Shown here one piece after another: positions 48,308 through 56,930 of a stretch of 64,000 nucleotides of DNA (the stretch's first letter is position 1; each line of letters begins with the position of its first letter). A program made the translations under genes and the position numbers. The notes beneath the pieces are model-generated. The model worked only from the letters and a program-made list of their open reading frames with translations. It was not told where the DNA came from and searched no databases. This DNA is from an uncultured Eubacteriales bacterium (lineage in GTDB: Bacteria > Bacillota > Clostridia > Oscillospirales > Oscillospiraceae), in NCBI GenBank assembly GCA_900543625.1, contig UQSF01000006.1, positions 1-64,000 on the forward strand. Reading direction: 5' to 3'.

Positions 48308-48787
48308 TTACGCCTGTTTTTCGATCAGCACGACCGCGTGCGCCGCAATGCCCTCGCGCGCGCCGGTAAAGCCAAGTCCCTCCTCGGTCGTCGCCTTGAT
48401 GCTGATACAGTCCGCGCCGATGTCCAGACACTTGGCCAGATTGCGGCGCATCTGCGCAATGTGCGGCGCGAGCTTCGGCGCCTGTGCAAGCACCGTGCAG
48501 TCAATGTTGCCCACCGTATACCCCTCTGCGCGCAGGCACGCCATCACCTCACGCAGCAGCGCCAGACTATCCGCTCCGGCAAATGCGGGGTTATTGTCCG
48601 GGAAAAGATGACCGATGTCGCCCATGGCAGCCGCGCCGAGCAGCGCGTCCATAACGGCGTGTGTGAGCACATCGGCATCCGAGTGACCGAGCAGACCGGT
48701 CTCGTGCGGAATGTCCACACCGCCGAGGATGAGCCTGCGCCCGTGTACGAGGCGGTGCACGTCATATCCGTGTCCAATGCGCATCAT
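48308..48787 (-). CDS. ispF: 2-C-methyl-D-erythritol 2,4-cyclodiphosphate synthase
   Basis: A 159-residue trimeric zinc enzyme of the MEP isoprenoid pathway. RIGHGYDVHRL provides the zinc Asp and His; LLGHSDADVLTHAVMDALLGAAAMGDIGHLFPD is the conserved block; KATTEEGLGFTGAREGIAAHAV ends it. Its start overlaps the ispD stop (ATGA), giving coupled synthesis of two successive pathway steps (not counting ispE). Confidence 0.98.
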   Translation of the reverse strand: MMRIGHGYDVHRLVHGRRLILGGVDIPHETGLLGHSDADVLTHAVMDALLGAAAMGDIGHLFPDNNPAFAGADSLALLREVMACLRAEGYTVGNIDCTVLAQAPKLAPHIAQMRRNLAKCLDIGADCISIKATTEEGLGFTGAREGIAAHAVVLIEKQA

Positions 48788-49509
48788 GCTCTGCCGCGCC
48801 TCCTCAGAATGAGCTCAGCGAGCTCGATGTCGATCGGCGTCGTGATCTTGATGTTCTCCTCCGAGCCCTGCGTCACGACGGGCTTCACGCGCAGCTGCTC
48901 GACCGCCGAGCAGTCGTCCGTGATGGCCAGATGCTTGCGCATGGCGTTGGTAAGCGCAGCCTTGATGAGATCCGCCTGAAACACCTGCGGCGTCTGAATG
49001 GCGGAGAGCGTCGAGCGGGCGGGTGTGCCGGTGATGATCCCGTCGGCCGTGACCTTGACCGTATCGCGCACCGGGATGCCGGGCGCGGCCGCACGGCTCT
49101 TTTGCGCCGCGCAGACGGTATCGGTAATGATCGCATCCGTCACAAGCGGGCGCGCGGCATCATGGATGCCGATGAGCGTGGCACGGCTGCTCGCTGCCAG
49201 AACGCCGGCCAGCGACGACTCGGCGCGCGTCATGCCGCCGACAACGACCTTGGTCATCTTTGTCAGAGCATAGCGGTCGCGCAGCGCAGCGATCTCCTCG
49301 AGGCGCGACGTGCGCGTGACAACGATCAGCTCGTCGACCGCGGCACAGTTTTGCATCGCCTGCAGCGAGCGCACAAGCACCGGCACACCGCCGACCTCCA
49401 TCATCAGTTTGTCACGCCCCATACGTTTGGACGAGCCTGCCGCCAGTACGACCATCGTGCAAAACGGCTTGCCGCCGAGCTTTGCCCTGATCTTCCCGTA
49501 AAGTGCCAT
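48784..49509 (-). CDS. ispD: 2-C-methyl-D-erythritol 4-phosphate cytidylyltransferase
   Basis: A 241-residue nucleotidyltransferase that joins CTP to methylerythritol phosphate. VVLAAGSSKRMGRDKLMMEVGGVPVL is the nucleotide-binding motif; GIHDAARPLVTDAII is the family signature; KVTADGIITGTPARSTLSAIQTPQVF follows. SD AAGGAG precedes ATG 49509. It has its own promoter and leads ispD-ispF-DUF3343-desulfurase. Confidence 0.97.
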   Translation of the reverse strand: MALYGKIRAKLGGKPFCTMVVLAAGSSKRMGRDKLMMEVGGVPVLVRSLQAMQNCAAVDELIVVTRTSRLEEIAALRDRYALTKMTKVVVGGMTRAESSLAGVLAASSRATLIGIHDAARPLVTDAIITDTVCAAQKSRAAAPGIPVRDTVKVTADGIITGTPARSTLSAIQTPQVFQADLIKAALTNAMRKHLAITDDCSAVEQLRVKPVVTQGSEENIKITTPIDIELAELILRRRGRA

Positions 49510-49565
49510 AGGATCGCTCCTTTCTTTCCGTTGCTGTTATGTACATACACAGTTGTTATGGTTTT

Positions 49566-49594
49566 ATTATAATCAGAAACACGCCCCGGCGCAA
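49566..49594 (-). promoter_or_regulatory. Promoter of ispD-ispF
   Basis: On the minus strand TTGCGC (49594-49589), 17 bases, TATAAT (49571-49566). It lies after the terminator of the ispH-rpsA gene. Confidence 0.68.
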
Positions 49595-49606
49595 GGTGCG
49601 GGCAGC

Positions 49607-49643
49607 AAAAAAGCATCCCTGCACGCGAGTGCAGGGATGCTTT
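49607..49643 (-). terminator. Terminator of the cmk-ispH/rpsA operon
   Basis: AAAGCATCCCTGCAC (49610-49624) and GTGCAGGGATGCTTT (49629-49643) form a perfect stem with loop GCGA, with six T on the minus strand. Confidence 0.93.
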
Positions 49644-49652
49644 CAAAACCAA

Positions 49653-51716
49653 TTACTCGTCGACATCGTCGAAGTCGATCTCAGGGATGTTGCCGGTGGC
49701 CTCACCGGTAGCAGAGATCTCGTAGACGAGGGCGTCCGCCTCGGGAGCCATCGGCTTCTTGGCCGGGCGCTCACGCACCGGAGCCGGCTCGGGAGCGGTC
49801 AGCGCGCGGATGGACAGGGAGATCTTGTGCTTCTCCTCGTCGATCGCGGTGATCTTCGCATCGACAATGTCGCCGACGGTGAGCACCTCATCGGGCTTGC
49901 CGATGCGGCGGTTGGCGATCTGGGAGATGTGGATCAGGCCGTCAACGCCGGGCAGCACCTCGGCAAATGCGCCGAAGGGCATGAGCTTGACGATGGTGAC
50001 CTTCGCCACGTCGCCGACCTGGAAGGTGGACGTGAACTTGGTCCAGGGGTTGCCGTTGGGGTCCTTGTAGCCGAGGGAGATCTTGTGGTTCTCCGCGTCG
50101 AAGCTGATAACGTAGACATCGACCTCGTCGCCGACGGACAGCACGTCGGACGGCTGCTTGATGCGGCTCCAGCTCAGCTCGGAGACGTGCACCATGCCGT
50201 CAATGCCGCCGATGTCAACGAACGCGCCGTAGGACGTCAGGGACTTGACAACACCGTGATAGTGCTTGCCGACCTCGATCTCGCTCCAGATCTTCTCGGC
50301 GCGCTCGCGGCGCTCCTTCTGGGCGACAGCGCGGATGGAGCCGACAACGCGCTTACGGCCGCGATTGACCTCGGTGATCTTCAGGCGCACGGTCTGGCCG
50401 ACGAGCTCGGACATGGCCGCGTCCTTCGGCAGGCCGGACTGGGAAGCGGGCACGAACACACGGATGCCCTTGACGGACACAACGATGCCGCCCTTGTTGT
50501 CCTCGGTGACCTTGCCTTCAACGATCTCGCCGCTCTCCTGTGCCTCTTCAATGGCGGCCCAGTTCTTCACGGCGTCCAGACGCTTCTTGGAGAGCATCGC
50601 AGTGCCTTCGACATCGTTGACGCGCACAACACTCGCCTCAATGCTGTCGCCGACGTGCAGGACATCTTCAACCTTGATGCCGTCGTCGGTGAACTCGCTG
50701 GTCGGGATGAAGCCGGAATACTTGGTGCCGATATCGACACTGATCTCGGTGGCGGAAATGGCCACGACCGTACCGGTTACCTTTTCTCCATTATATATAG
50801 GCTTGAGAGATGCCTCCAGCATTTCATCAAAATTTTCAGTCTCCATGGGATTTTCTTGAGTCAGGATCTCGTCGCTCATCTTTTGTTTTACCTCCTTAAT
50901 GATCCATGCAGGCACGGAGGCCCCGGCTGTCAAGCCGACCGTATCCGCATGTACGAACGCGCTTGTATCAAGCTGCGCTGCGTTTTCAATAAATTGCACG
51001 TTTGCACACGCACTGCAGCAGATCTCGTAGAGATGGCGGCTGTTTGCACTGTGGCTGCCGCCGACAACGACCATTGCATCGCAGTTGCGGGCCATCTGCG
51101 CGGCCTCTGTCTGACGTGTAAACGTAGCACCACATATTGTATCAAACAATTTGGCGTTTGTACACTCTTTTTTTATAATTTTCTGACATTCCAGCAGTTT
51201 TTCTTGCGTTTGGGTCGTCTGGATGACAACAGTCAGCGGTTTTGCACAGTCGATGGTGCCGTCAGCGATACGCGCGGCGAGCTGTGAGGCGTCATTGACC
51301 ACAATTGGGGATATGCACCAGCCGCAGATCGCACGCACCTCCGGATGGTCGGCAGCTCCGATGATGACCGGCTGCCGCCCCTCAGCGGAAGCCTCCGCCA
51401 CGATCTCATGGATGCGCTTGACCTTTGGGCAGGTCGCGTCATACACCGTCGCGCCCGTATGCTGCACGGCCTCAAACTCTGCACGGCTGACGCCGTGGGA
51501 ACGGATGATGACCGACGCGCCCTGCGGGATCTGCTCCGGTCCGTCCGCGACCGTGAGCCCCTCTGAGCGCAGGTGCTGCACAACGTCGTCGTTATGGATC
51601 AGCTCGCCGAGGCTGTAGCAGTTCGCCTCGGCCGCGAGCATCTCCTCGGCCATTTTGACCGAGCGGCTGACGCCGAAGCAAAAACCGGCAGACTTGGCGA
51701 CGCGCAGCTCTCTCAT
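49653..51716 (-). CDS. ispH-rpsA: Fused 4-hydroxy-3-methylbut-2-enyl diphosphate reductase and ribosomal protein S1
   Basis: A 687-residue fusion. Residues 1-279 are IspH with its three cluster cysteines (C13 in GFCFGV, C96 in DATCPKV, C195 in ICGATF); it makes IPP and DMAPP, the last MEP step. Residues about 300-660 are four S1 OB-fold repeats (starting GEKVTGTVV, GEIVEGKV, GKHYHGVV, VGDVAKVT). Such fusions are known in Clostridia. ATG 51716 follows GGAGG and overlaps the cmk stop. An internal ATG (Met280) with SD AAGGAGG could also make S1 alone. plsC, which I recall between cmk and ispH in some relatives, is absent. Confidence 0.96.
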   Translation of the reverse strand: MRELRVAKSAGFCFGVSRSVKMAEEMLAAEANCYSLGELIHNDDVVQHLRSEGLTVADGPEQIPQGASVIIRSHGVSRAEFEAVQHTGATVYDATCPKVKRIHEIVAEASAEGRQPVIIGAADHPEVRAICGWCISPIVVNDASQLAARIADGTIDCAKPLTVVIQTTQTQEKLLECQKIIKKECTNAKLFDTICGATFTRQTEAAQMARNCDAMVVVGGSHSANSRHLYEICCSACANVQFIENAAQLDTSAFVHADTVGLTAGASVPAWIIKEVKQKMSDEILTQENPMETENFDEMLEASLKPIYNGEKVTGTVVAISATEISVDIGTKYSGFIPTSEFTDDGIKVEDVLHVGDSIEASVVRVNDVEGTAMLSKKRLDAVKNWAAIEEAQESGEIVEGKVTEDNKGGIVVSVKGIRVFVPASQSGLPKDAAMSELVGQTVRLKITEVNRGRKRVVGSIRAVAQKERRERAEKIWSEIEVGKHYHGVVKSLTSYGAFVDIGGIDGMVHVSELSWSRIKQPSDVLSVGDEVDVYVISFDAENHKISLGYKDPNGNPWTKFTSTFQVGDVAKVTIVKLMPFGAFAEVLPGVDGLIHISQIANRRIGKPDEVLTVGDIVDAKITAIDEEKHKISLSIRALTAPEPAPVRERPAKKPMAPEADALVYEISATGEATGNIPEIDFDDVDE
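50877..50897 (-). promoter_or_regulatory. Internal SD and ATG for a free ribosomal protein S1
   Basis: AAGGAGG (50897-50891) lies 11 bases before the in-frame ATG 50879-50877, exactly at the IspH/S1 domain boundary. Translation from here would give a 408-residue S1 beginning MSDEILTQ. Confidence 0.6.
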
Positions 51717-52405
51717 GCGTCCGCCTCCAGTCCGAAGCGCGTGCGGACTGCTGCGCACACGGCGTCGATGCTCTGCTCAAGCGTGAGCTCGCTCGTGTCG
51801 ATGTGCACAGCGTCCGGCGCTGCCTTGAGCGGCGCGATGGCGCGGTGCGTATCGTCATAGTCGCGCTGCTCGAGCTCACGCAGCACGTCGGCATACGGCT
51901 CCTGAATGCCCTTTTCCTGCAGCTGACGCCAGCGGCGCTGCGCGCGGCACTCCGCCGAGGCGGACAGAAAGATCTTCAGCCCGGCATCCGGCAAAACGAC
52001 CGTACCGATGTCGCGCCCGTCCATAACGACGCTGTGCGTGCGGGCAAGGCTGCGCTGCATATCAAGCAGGAACGCGCGCACGACCGGCAGCGCCGACACG
52101 CGCGAGGCCAGCAGTGACACCTCCGGCAGACGGATCGTATCCGAAACGTCCTCGCCGTTGAGCAGCATCCGCTGCTCTCCCACCGCATCATACACGAGCT
52201 CGATGCGCAGCGCCGGCAGCAGCGCCTGCATGGCATCAGCATCCGAGCAGTTCACGCCGGCGCGCTCTCCGGCAAGACCGACGGTGCGGTAGATCGCGCC
52301 GGTGTCCACATAGATCAGACCAAAGCGACGCGCAGCCGCGCGGGCGATCGTACTTTTTCCGGCACCGGAGGGGCCGTCAATGGCAACGGTAATATGAGTA
52401 TCCAA
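51713..52405 (-). CDS. cmk: Cytidylate kinase
   Basis: A 230-residue CMP/dCMP kinase. IAIDGPSGAGKSTIA-like P-loop, VDTGAIYRTV, VMDGRDIGTVVLPDA and the RRWRQLQEKG lid are diagnostic. The best-supported start is TTG 52405 (reads MDTHITVAIDG), with AAAGGAA about 10 bases upstream; no ATG is available nearby in frame. It overlaps ispH-rpsA by 4 bases and follows the flavoprotein gene. Confidence 0.96.
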   Translation of the reverse strand: MDTHITVAIDGPSGAGKSTIARAAARRFGLIYVDTGAIYRTVGLAGERAGVNCSDADAMQALLPALRIELVYDAVGEQRMLLNGEDVSDTIRLPEVSLLASRVSALPVVRAFLLDMQRSLARTHSVVMDGRDIGTVVLPDAGLKIFLSASAECRAQRRWRQLQEKGIQEPYADVLRELEQRDYDDTHRAIAPLKAAPDAVHIDTSELTLEQSIDAVCAAVRTRFGLEADA

Positions 52406-52426
52406 AACGTTCGTTTCCTTTCCTCG

Positions 52427-53665
52427 TTATGTGCAGACGGCGCTGCCGGCCACATAGCCGGTGCTCCACGCGATCTGCAGGTTATAGCCGCCGGTATAGG
52501 CGTCCAGATCGAGCACCTCGCCGGCAAAATACAGCCCCGGCATCCGCTTGGATGCCATGGTGCGGGGATTGATCTCCTTGACCGACACGCCGCCGGAGGT
52601 GATGATCGCCTCACTGATCGGGCGCGTACCGCACACGGAGACCGGGAAGTGCTTGAACAGCTCCACGAGCTTGTGCCGCTGTTCGCGCGTAACAGTGTTG
52701 ACCTTCGTATCCTCCGGAATACCGGACAGGCGCACGAGCACCGGGATCATGGCATGACCCGCAAGATCATAGAGCGCGTTCTTAAAGTCCCGGTTGGCAT
52801 ATTTCTGAAAATCACGCAGGATGCGCGCGTCGAGCTTCTTTTCATCCAGCGCCGGCTTCAGGTCGATGGACAGGCGATAGCTGTGCTGCGAGAAGTCGCG
52901 CATATGCGCGCTTGCCGACAGGACCAGCGGGCCGGAGACACCGAAATGCGTGAAGAGCATCTCGCCGAGGTCGGAATAGACCTGCTTATTGTGCTCATCA
53001 TAGACCGTGAGCGTCACGTTGCGCAGGGAAAAGCCCTGCATCTCGGCGCACCAAGGGTCATTGGATTCCAGCGGCACGAGCGAGGCGCGCAGCGGCGTGA
53101 TCGTGTGGCCGAATTGCTGCGCAAAGCGATAGCCGTCGCCGGTCGAGCCGGTGAGCGGGTACGACATGCCGCCGGTGCAGACAACGGCTGCATCGCAGTC
53201 AATCGTGCCCTCCGTGGTCACGACGGCGGAAACTGCGCCGTCGCGCGTCAGAATATCGGTCGCAGCGGCGTGCAGAACGCGCCCCCCTGCGTGCGCATAG
53301 GCGCGCTCAAGCGCATTGGCGATGTCGTGCGAGCGGTCGGAGACCGGAAACACGCGGTTGCCGCGCTCGGTTTTGAGCGGCACGCCGAGGGATTCAAACA
53401 GCGCCATCGTGTCGCGCGGCTCGAAACGGTTGAGCGCGCTGTAGAGAAAGCGTCCATCACCGGGGATGTTTGCAAGCACGGTTTTGATGTCGCAGTTATT
53501 TGTCACATTGCAGCGGCCCTTGCCGGTGATGCGCAGCTTCTTGCCGAGCATCTTGTTCGGCTCGAGCAGCACGACGCTCAGCCCGCGCTGCGCCGCTGTG
53601 AGCGCACACATGGACCCGGCCGCACCGCCGCCGATCACGACTACATCAGCTTTCAACGGTTCCAT
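52427..53665 (-). CDS. NAD(P)/FAD-dependent oxidoreductase, HI0933/BaiN-like
   Basis: A 412-residue flavoprotein. VVVIGGGAAGSMCALTAA is the dinucleotide-binding motif; GKKLRITGKGRCNVTN is a family signature; VVCTGGMSYPLTGSTGDGY and GLYFAGEVLDLDAYTGGYNLQIAWSTG complete FAD binding. BaiN in bile-acid-converting Clostridia belongs here, but most members are uncharacterised, so the substrate is open. ATG 53665 follows GAGGTG. It overlaps the end of murR-like gene by 20 bases. Confidence 0.9.
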   Translation of the reverse strand: MEPLKADVVVIGGGAAGSMCALTAAQRGLSVVLLEPNKMLGKKLRITGKGRCNVTNNCDIKTVLANIPGDGRFLYSALNRFEPRDTMALFESLGVPLKTERGNRVFPVSDRSHDIANALERAYAHAGGRVLHAAATDILTRDGAVSAVVTTEGTIDCDAAVVCTGGMSYPLTGSTGDGYRFAQQFGHTITPLRASLVPLESNDPWCAEMQGFSLRNVTLTVYDEHNKQVYSDLGEMLFTHFGVSGPLVLSASAHMRDFSQHSYRLSIDLKPALDEKKLDARILRDFQKYANRDFKNALYDLAGHAMIPVLVRLSGIPEDTKVNTVTREQRHKLVELFKHFPVSVCGTRPISEAIITSGGVSVKEINPRTMASKRMPGLYFAGEVLDLDAYTGGYNLQIAWSTGYVAGSAVCT

Positions 53666-54509
53666 ACACCTCGTATTCTTTCCAGACGTTCTCCAGCTTC
53701 CGGAAGGTCTCGAACGTGCGCGCACGGTCGCGCGCGCTGACCGCCATGATGAGCGCGTTGATCATGCTCAGCGGTGCAACGAGAGAATCCAGGAACGAGA
53801 CCATCTCACTTTTCGTATACAGGCAGACATCCGAGATCTCATTGAGCGGCGAAACCTTGCCGTCCGTCAGGCCGAGGCAGCGTGCACCGTGGTCGCGCGC
53901 AAACTTCATGGCGCTGATCGTGCGCTTGGAATAGCGCGGGAAGCTGATGCCGATGATGAGGTCGCCCTCACCGATGCGCAGCAGCTGCTCATAGACCTCG
54001 CGCGCGGCGATCTCCTTGACAACAGTGACGTCATCGAGCAGGAGCTTAAGATAGATTGCCAGAAAATCAGCCAGCGTCGTGGACGTGCGCATGCCGATGA
54101 TGTAGATGTGCTTTGCAGACAGGATCATATCGACTGCCTGATTGAAGTAATCCTGATCGATCTCGTCGAGCGTGGCCTGAAGGTTATTGATGTCGGCACG
54201 CAGCACCGCTTTGAGTACATCGTGCCCGTCCATGGTGCTCTCAGCCGCCTCGATGCGCTCGACCGAGGTCAGACGGTTGCGCACAATCTCCTGCAGCGCT
54301 TTTTTCATGCCGGGATAGCCCCGATAGCCGAGGTCGGCCGCAAAGCGCACGACGGTCGACTCACTCACGCCGGTCACTTCGCCGAGGCGCGCCGCCGTCA
54401 TGAAAGCCGCCTTATCATAATTCTTGAGAATAAACTGCGCGATCGTCCGCTGCCCCTTCGAAAAGGAGGGAAATTTATGTTCCAAAACAGACAATATATC
54501 CATTTTCAT
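53646..54509 (-). CDS. MurR/RpiR family transcriptional regulator (HTH plus SIS)
   Basis: A 287-residue regulator. The HTH-6 domain (about 1-77) includes FSKGQRTIAQFILKNYDKAAFMTAARLGEVTGVSESTVVRF. The SIS domain (about 115-250) includes IYIIGMRTSTTLADFLAIYL and GDLIIGISFPRYSKRTI, which bind phosphosugars. Targets are unknown; no sugar gene is adjacent. ATG 54509 has AAGGTG at 6 bases; a TTG at 54524 precedes that SD. An 8-bp inverted repeat lies in its leader. Confidence 0.93.
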   Translation of the reverse strand: MKMDILSVLEHKFPSFSKGQRTIAQFILKNYDKAAFMTAARLGEVTGVSESTVVRFAADLGYRGYPGMKKALQEIVRNRLTSVERIEAAESTMDGHDVLKAVLRADINNLQATLDEIDQDYFNQAVDMILSAKHIYIIGMRTSTTLADFLAIYLKLLLDDVTVVKEIAAREVYEQLLRIGEGDLIIGISFPRYSKRTISAMKFARDHGARCLGLTDGKVSPLNEISDVCLYTKSEMVSFLDSLVAPLSMINALIMAVSARDRARTFETFRKLENVWKEYEVYGTVES

Positions 54510-54522
54510 ATGTTCACCTTGC

Positions 54523-54592
54523 AAATACGCATTTTTTGCTGCTATGTCGCAGCGTATTTTTATATTTTAAGCAAATGCCGGGTATTTTGCAA
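54523..54592 (-). promoter_or_regulatory. Promoter and operator-like repeat of the MurR/RpiR gene
   Basis: On the minus strand TTGCAA (54592-54587), 17 bases, TAAAAT (54569-54564). Downstream, AAATACGC (54523-54530) and GCGTATTT (54552-54559) are exact inverted 8-mers with centres 29 bp apart, a likely autoregulatory operator. Confidence 0.65.
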
Positions 54593-54640
54593 GTCACATC
54601 TGCAACTTTTGCGCGAAAAACTTGCATAAACTTCCTCACC

Positions 54641-55342
54641 TCAAAGGTGCGATTTTAGGTAGGCGACCTCCTCGTCAGTCAATTCCCGCCACCGGCGCGG
54701 CGCGAGTGTCCCGAGGTGCAGCTCTCCCTCCGCCACGCGCACAAGGCGCAGCACGCGCAGACCCGCGAGTGCGCACAGGCGGCGCACCTGCCGGTTGCGC
54801 CCCTCATGGATCGTGACGGACAGGCGGTCAGGCGCGAGCACCGTCACCTCCGCCGGGCGGACGCGATAGCCCTCCAGCTCCGTGACGGCGTGCATGACCT
54901 CTGCTGCCGCTGCAAGATCGCCGCCCGCAACGTCGACCTCATACGTCTTGGTGATCTCGTGCGACGGGTGCATGAGGCAGTTTGCGATCTCGCCGTCATT
55001 GGTCAAAATGAGCAGCCCCTCGGAATCCAGATCCAGCCGGCCGACCGGATACAGCCGCTCCCCCGCCGAGGCCACAAGATCCGCCACCGTTTTGCGGCCG
55101 CGCTCATCGTGCAGCGTCGTGACATAGCCGCGCGGCTTATTGAGCATTATGTACCGCTTCGGCGCTCTGGACGGCAGCGGACGGCCGTCAATGCAGATGA
55201 CGTCGGTCTCCGGGTCTGCCTGCGCGCCGAGCTGTGCAACGCAGCCGTTGACGGTCACGCGGCCTGCGGAGATCATTGTCTCCGCCGCGCGGCGGGATGC
55301 AACGCCCGCCTCAGAAATGCACTTTTGCAGCCGCTGCTGCAT
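54641..55342 (-). CDS. rluB: rRNA pseudouridine synthase, RsuA/RluB family
   Basis: A 233-residue enzyme. An S4 RNA-binding domain (about 1-60, MQQRLQKCISEAGVASRRAAE) precedes the catalytic core with YPVGRLDLDSEGLLILTNDGE, where the Asp is the nucleophile. IHEGRNRQVRRLCA is the C-terminal signature. It targets 23S (RluB) or 16S (RsuA) rRNA; RluB is preferred because it lies near scpA/scpB as in other Firmicutes. ATG 55342 has GAGG at 8 bases. Confidence 0.93.
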   Translation of the reverse strand: MQQRLQKCISEAGVASRRAAETMISAGRVTVNGCVAQLGAQADPETDVICIDGRPLPSRAPKRYIMLNKPRGYVTTLHDERGRKTVADLVASAGERLYPVGRLDLDSEGLLILTNDGEIANCLMHPSHEITKTYEVDVAGGDLAAAAEVMHAVTELEGYRVRPAEVTVLAPDRLSVTIHEGRNRQVRRLCALAGLRVLRLVRVAEGELHLGTLAPRRWRELTDEEVAYLKSHL

Positions 55343-55352
55343 GGTCATCACC

Positions 55353-56489
55353 TCAAAATTCAGGATAGTAAGCGGAAAAATACCGGCTGACGCGCGTCCA
55401 CAGGCGGCCGAGCCGTGCGAGCGGCGTGATCTTCACATCCGGGTCGAGCGCCGCGGGTTCGGCATAGCAGAGCGCCACGGAGACGCTTTGCCCATCCGGC
55501 CCGGTCGCCGTCAGCGTGCCCGCCCGCGTCCCTTGCTGCACCGGTGCAAACGCAAAGCGCGGCAGCTCCGCTGTGAGCGTCACCGTGTCCTCCGGACGCA
55601 GGAGCAGATAAGCCTCCTGTTCCGGTGTTACCGCGCAGACCTGCACCGTGCCGGAGAGCACCGGAACAGCATAGACCGGCGTATCTCCGGCGACGGCGCG
55701 ATACGCATAGTTTTCAAACGCCCAGTCGAGTAGGCGCGTGTGATCATTCCAGTCATCCGGATCCGAGAGCGTCACGCAGACAAAACGCGTCGCGCCGCGC
55801 TGTGCACAGGACACAAGCGTGCGTCCGGACGCCTTCGTGTAGCCGGTCTTGACGCCGACCGCGCCGTCATAGCAGCGCAGCAGCCGGTTGTGATTGACGA
55901 GCGTTTGCCCTCCGATAGTCGCGCGCTCGGTGGCCACGATGGTACAAAATGTATCGTTCGCCATAGCCGCGCAGGTGAGCGCCGCCATGTCGCGCGCCGT
56001 GGAATAATGCCCCTCGGCATCCAAGCCGTTGGGGTTTTGAAAGGCGCTGCCGGTCATGCCGAGCGCACGCGCCTTATCGTTCATCATGTCTGCAAATGCC
56101 TGCACCGAGCCCGCCGTGTGGCATGCGAGCGCGAGCGCGGCGTCATTGCCGGACACGAGCATCATGCCGTAGAGCAGCTCCTCGACCGTATACGTCTCTC
56201 CGGCGCGCAGATACATCGACGAGCCCTCGACCGCCGTGCATTCCGGCAGGATCTCGACCGATTCCCCGAGCGCACAGTGCTCGAGCACGACGAGCGCCGT
56301 CATGATCTTCGTCGTGCTGGCGATGCCGAGGCGTGCGTCCGCATTCTTTTCATAGAGCACCGTTCCGGTCTCGGGATGCACAACGATGGCGGCCTGTGCC
56401 GTATTGTCCGTCCCGGCAGCGTAGGCGCGCGGCGCACACGGAAAGAGCATGGCGAGCGCGCACAGGAGCGCAAATATCGTCCGTTTCAA
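55353..56489 (-). CDS. dacF: D-alanyl-D-alanine carboxypeptidase, DacF-like (S11)
   Basis: A 378-residue secreted penicillin-binding protein. The signal peptide is about 1-25. Active-site motifs are STTKIMTALV (SxxK), VSGND (SxN) and KTGYT (KTG). It trims the D-Ala from peptidoglycan stem peptides; B. subtilis DacF acts in spore cortex. Start TTG 56489 is chosen because it begins a canonical signal peptide and GGTGGTG lies 6 bases upstream; GTG codons at 56501 and 56498 are within that SD. The C-terminal amphipathic anchor ends RYFSAYYPEF. Confidence 0.92.
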   Translation of the reverse strand: MKRTIFALLCALAMLFPCAPRAYAAGTDNTAQAAIVVHPETGTVLYEKNADARLGIASTTKIMTALVVLEHCALGESVEILPECTAVEGSSMYLRAGETYTVEELLYGMMLVSGNDAALALACHTAGSVQAFADMMNDKARALGMTGSAFQNPNGLDAEGHYSTARDMAALTCAAMANDTFCTIVATERATIGGQTLVNHNRLLRCYDGAVGVKTGYTKASGRTLVSCAQRGATRFVCVTLSDPDDWNDHTRLLDWAFENYAYRAVAGDTPVYAVPVLSGTVQVCAVTPEQEAYLLLRPEDTVTLTAELPRFAFAPVQQGTRAGTLTATGPDGQSVSVALCYAEPAALDPDVKITPLARLGRLWTRVSRYFSAYYPEF

Positions 56490-56492
56490 AAC

Positions 56493-56526
56493 AAGCACCA
56501 CCCTTTTGAAGTTTCGGGCGGTGCTT
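56493..56526 (-). promoter_or_regulatory. Hairpin between gerW and dacF that includes the dacF SD
   Basis: In minus-strand RNA AAGCACCGCCC (56526-56516) pairs with GGGTGGTGCTT (56503-56493) through one G-U pair, followed by GTTTTG. The second arm contains the probable SD GGTGGTG. It could be a weak terminator or a translation switch. Confidence 0.6.
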
Positions 56527-56549
56527 ATTGTGTGCGCTCAGAGCGTGGA

Positions 56550-56930
56550 TTATGCTTTGTCGGCCTTGCGCTGGTCGATGAACCGGTCGATGCGGTCAAA
56601 GACCTGCGGGGTCATGTCGATGAGCCGGTCGAACGTGTTCGAGGCGGGCGGCATGACGTTGAGCATACGCACATTGCCGTCCTTGACGATCAGAAAGCCC
56701 ATCGGCTCGACCTTGACGCCTGCGCCGCTGCCGCAGCCGACGCCGTTTTTGTTCTCCTTCATCGGAAACTCCGACCCGCCGCTGGCAAAGGCGAAGCTGA
56801 CGCGGGAGAGCGGAATGAGCGTGATGTCGTCCGGCGTCGTGATCGGTTCGCCGACGACGGTGTTCGTGTCCACCATTTCCTTGATCTTGCTCATGGTCGC
56901 AGTCATGACTGCGCTGATTTGATTATCCAT
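56550..56930 (-). CDS. gerW: GerW/YtfJ family spore germination protein
   Basis: A 126-residue protein: KIKEMVDTNTVVGEPITTPDDITLIPLSRVSFAFASGG, then KNGVGCGSGAGVKVEPMGFLIV, matching YtfJ/GerW. In B. subtilis it is a forespore product needed for normal germination. SD GGAAGG precedes ATG 56930. It overlaps the DUF2953 gene by 8 bases, the usual order in Clostridia. Confidence 0.95.
   Translation of the reverse strand: MDNQISAVMTATMSKIKEMVDTNTVVGEPITTPDDITLIPLSRVSFAFASGGSEFPMKENKNGVGCGSGAGVKVEPMGFLIVKDGNVRMLNVMPPASNTFDRLIDMTPQVFDRIDRFIDQRKADKA

Noticed and set aside
53466..54629. Plus-strand 387-codon frame antisense to the MurR/RpiR gene
   Set aside because: The minus strand has HTH and SIS motifs with an SD; the plus frame lacks both.
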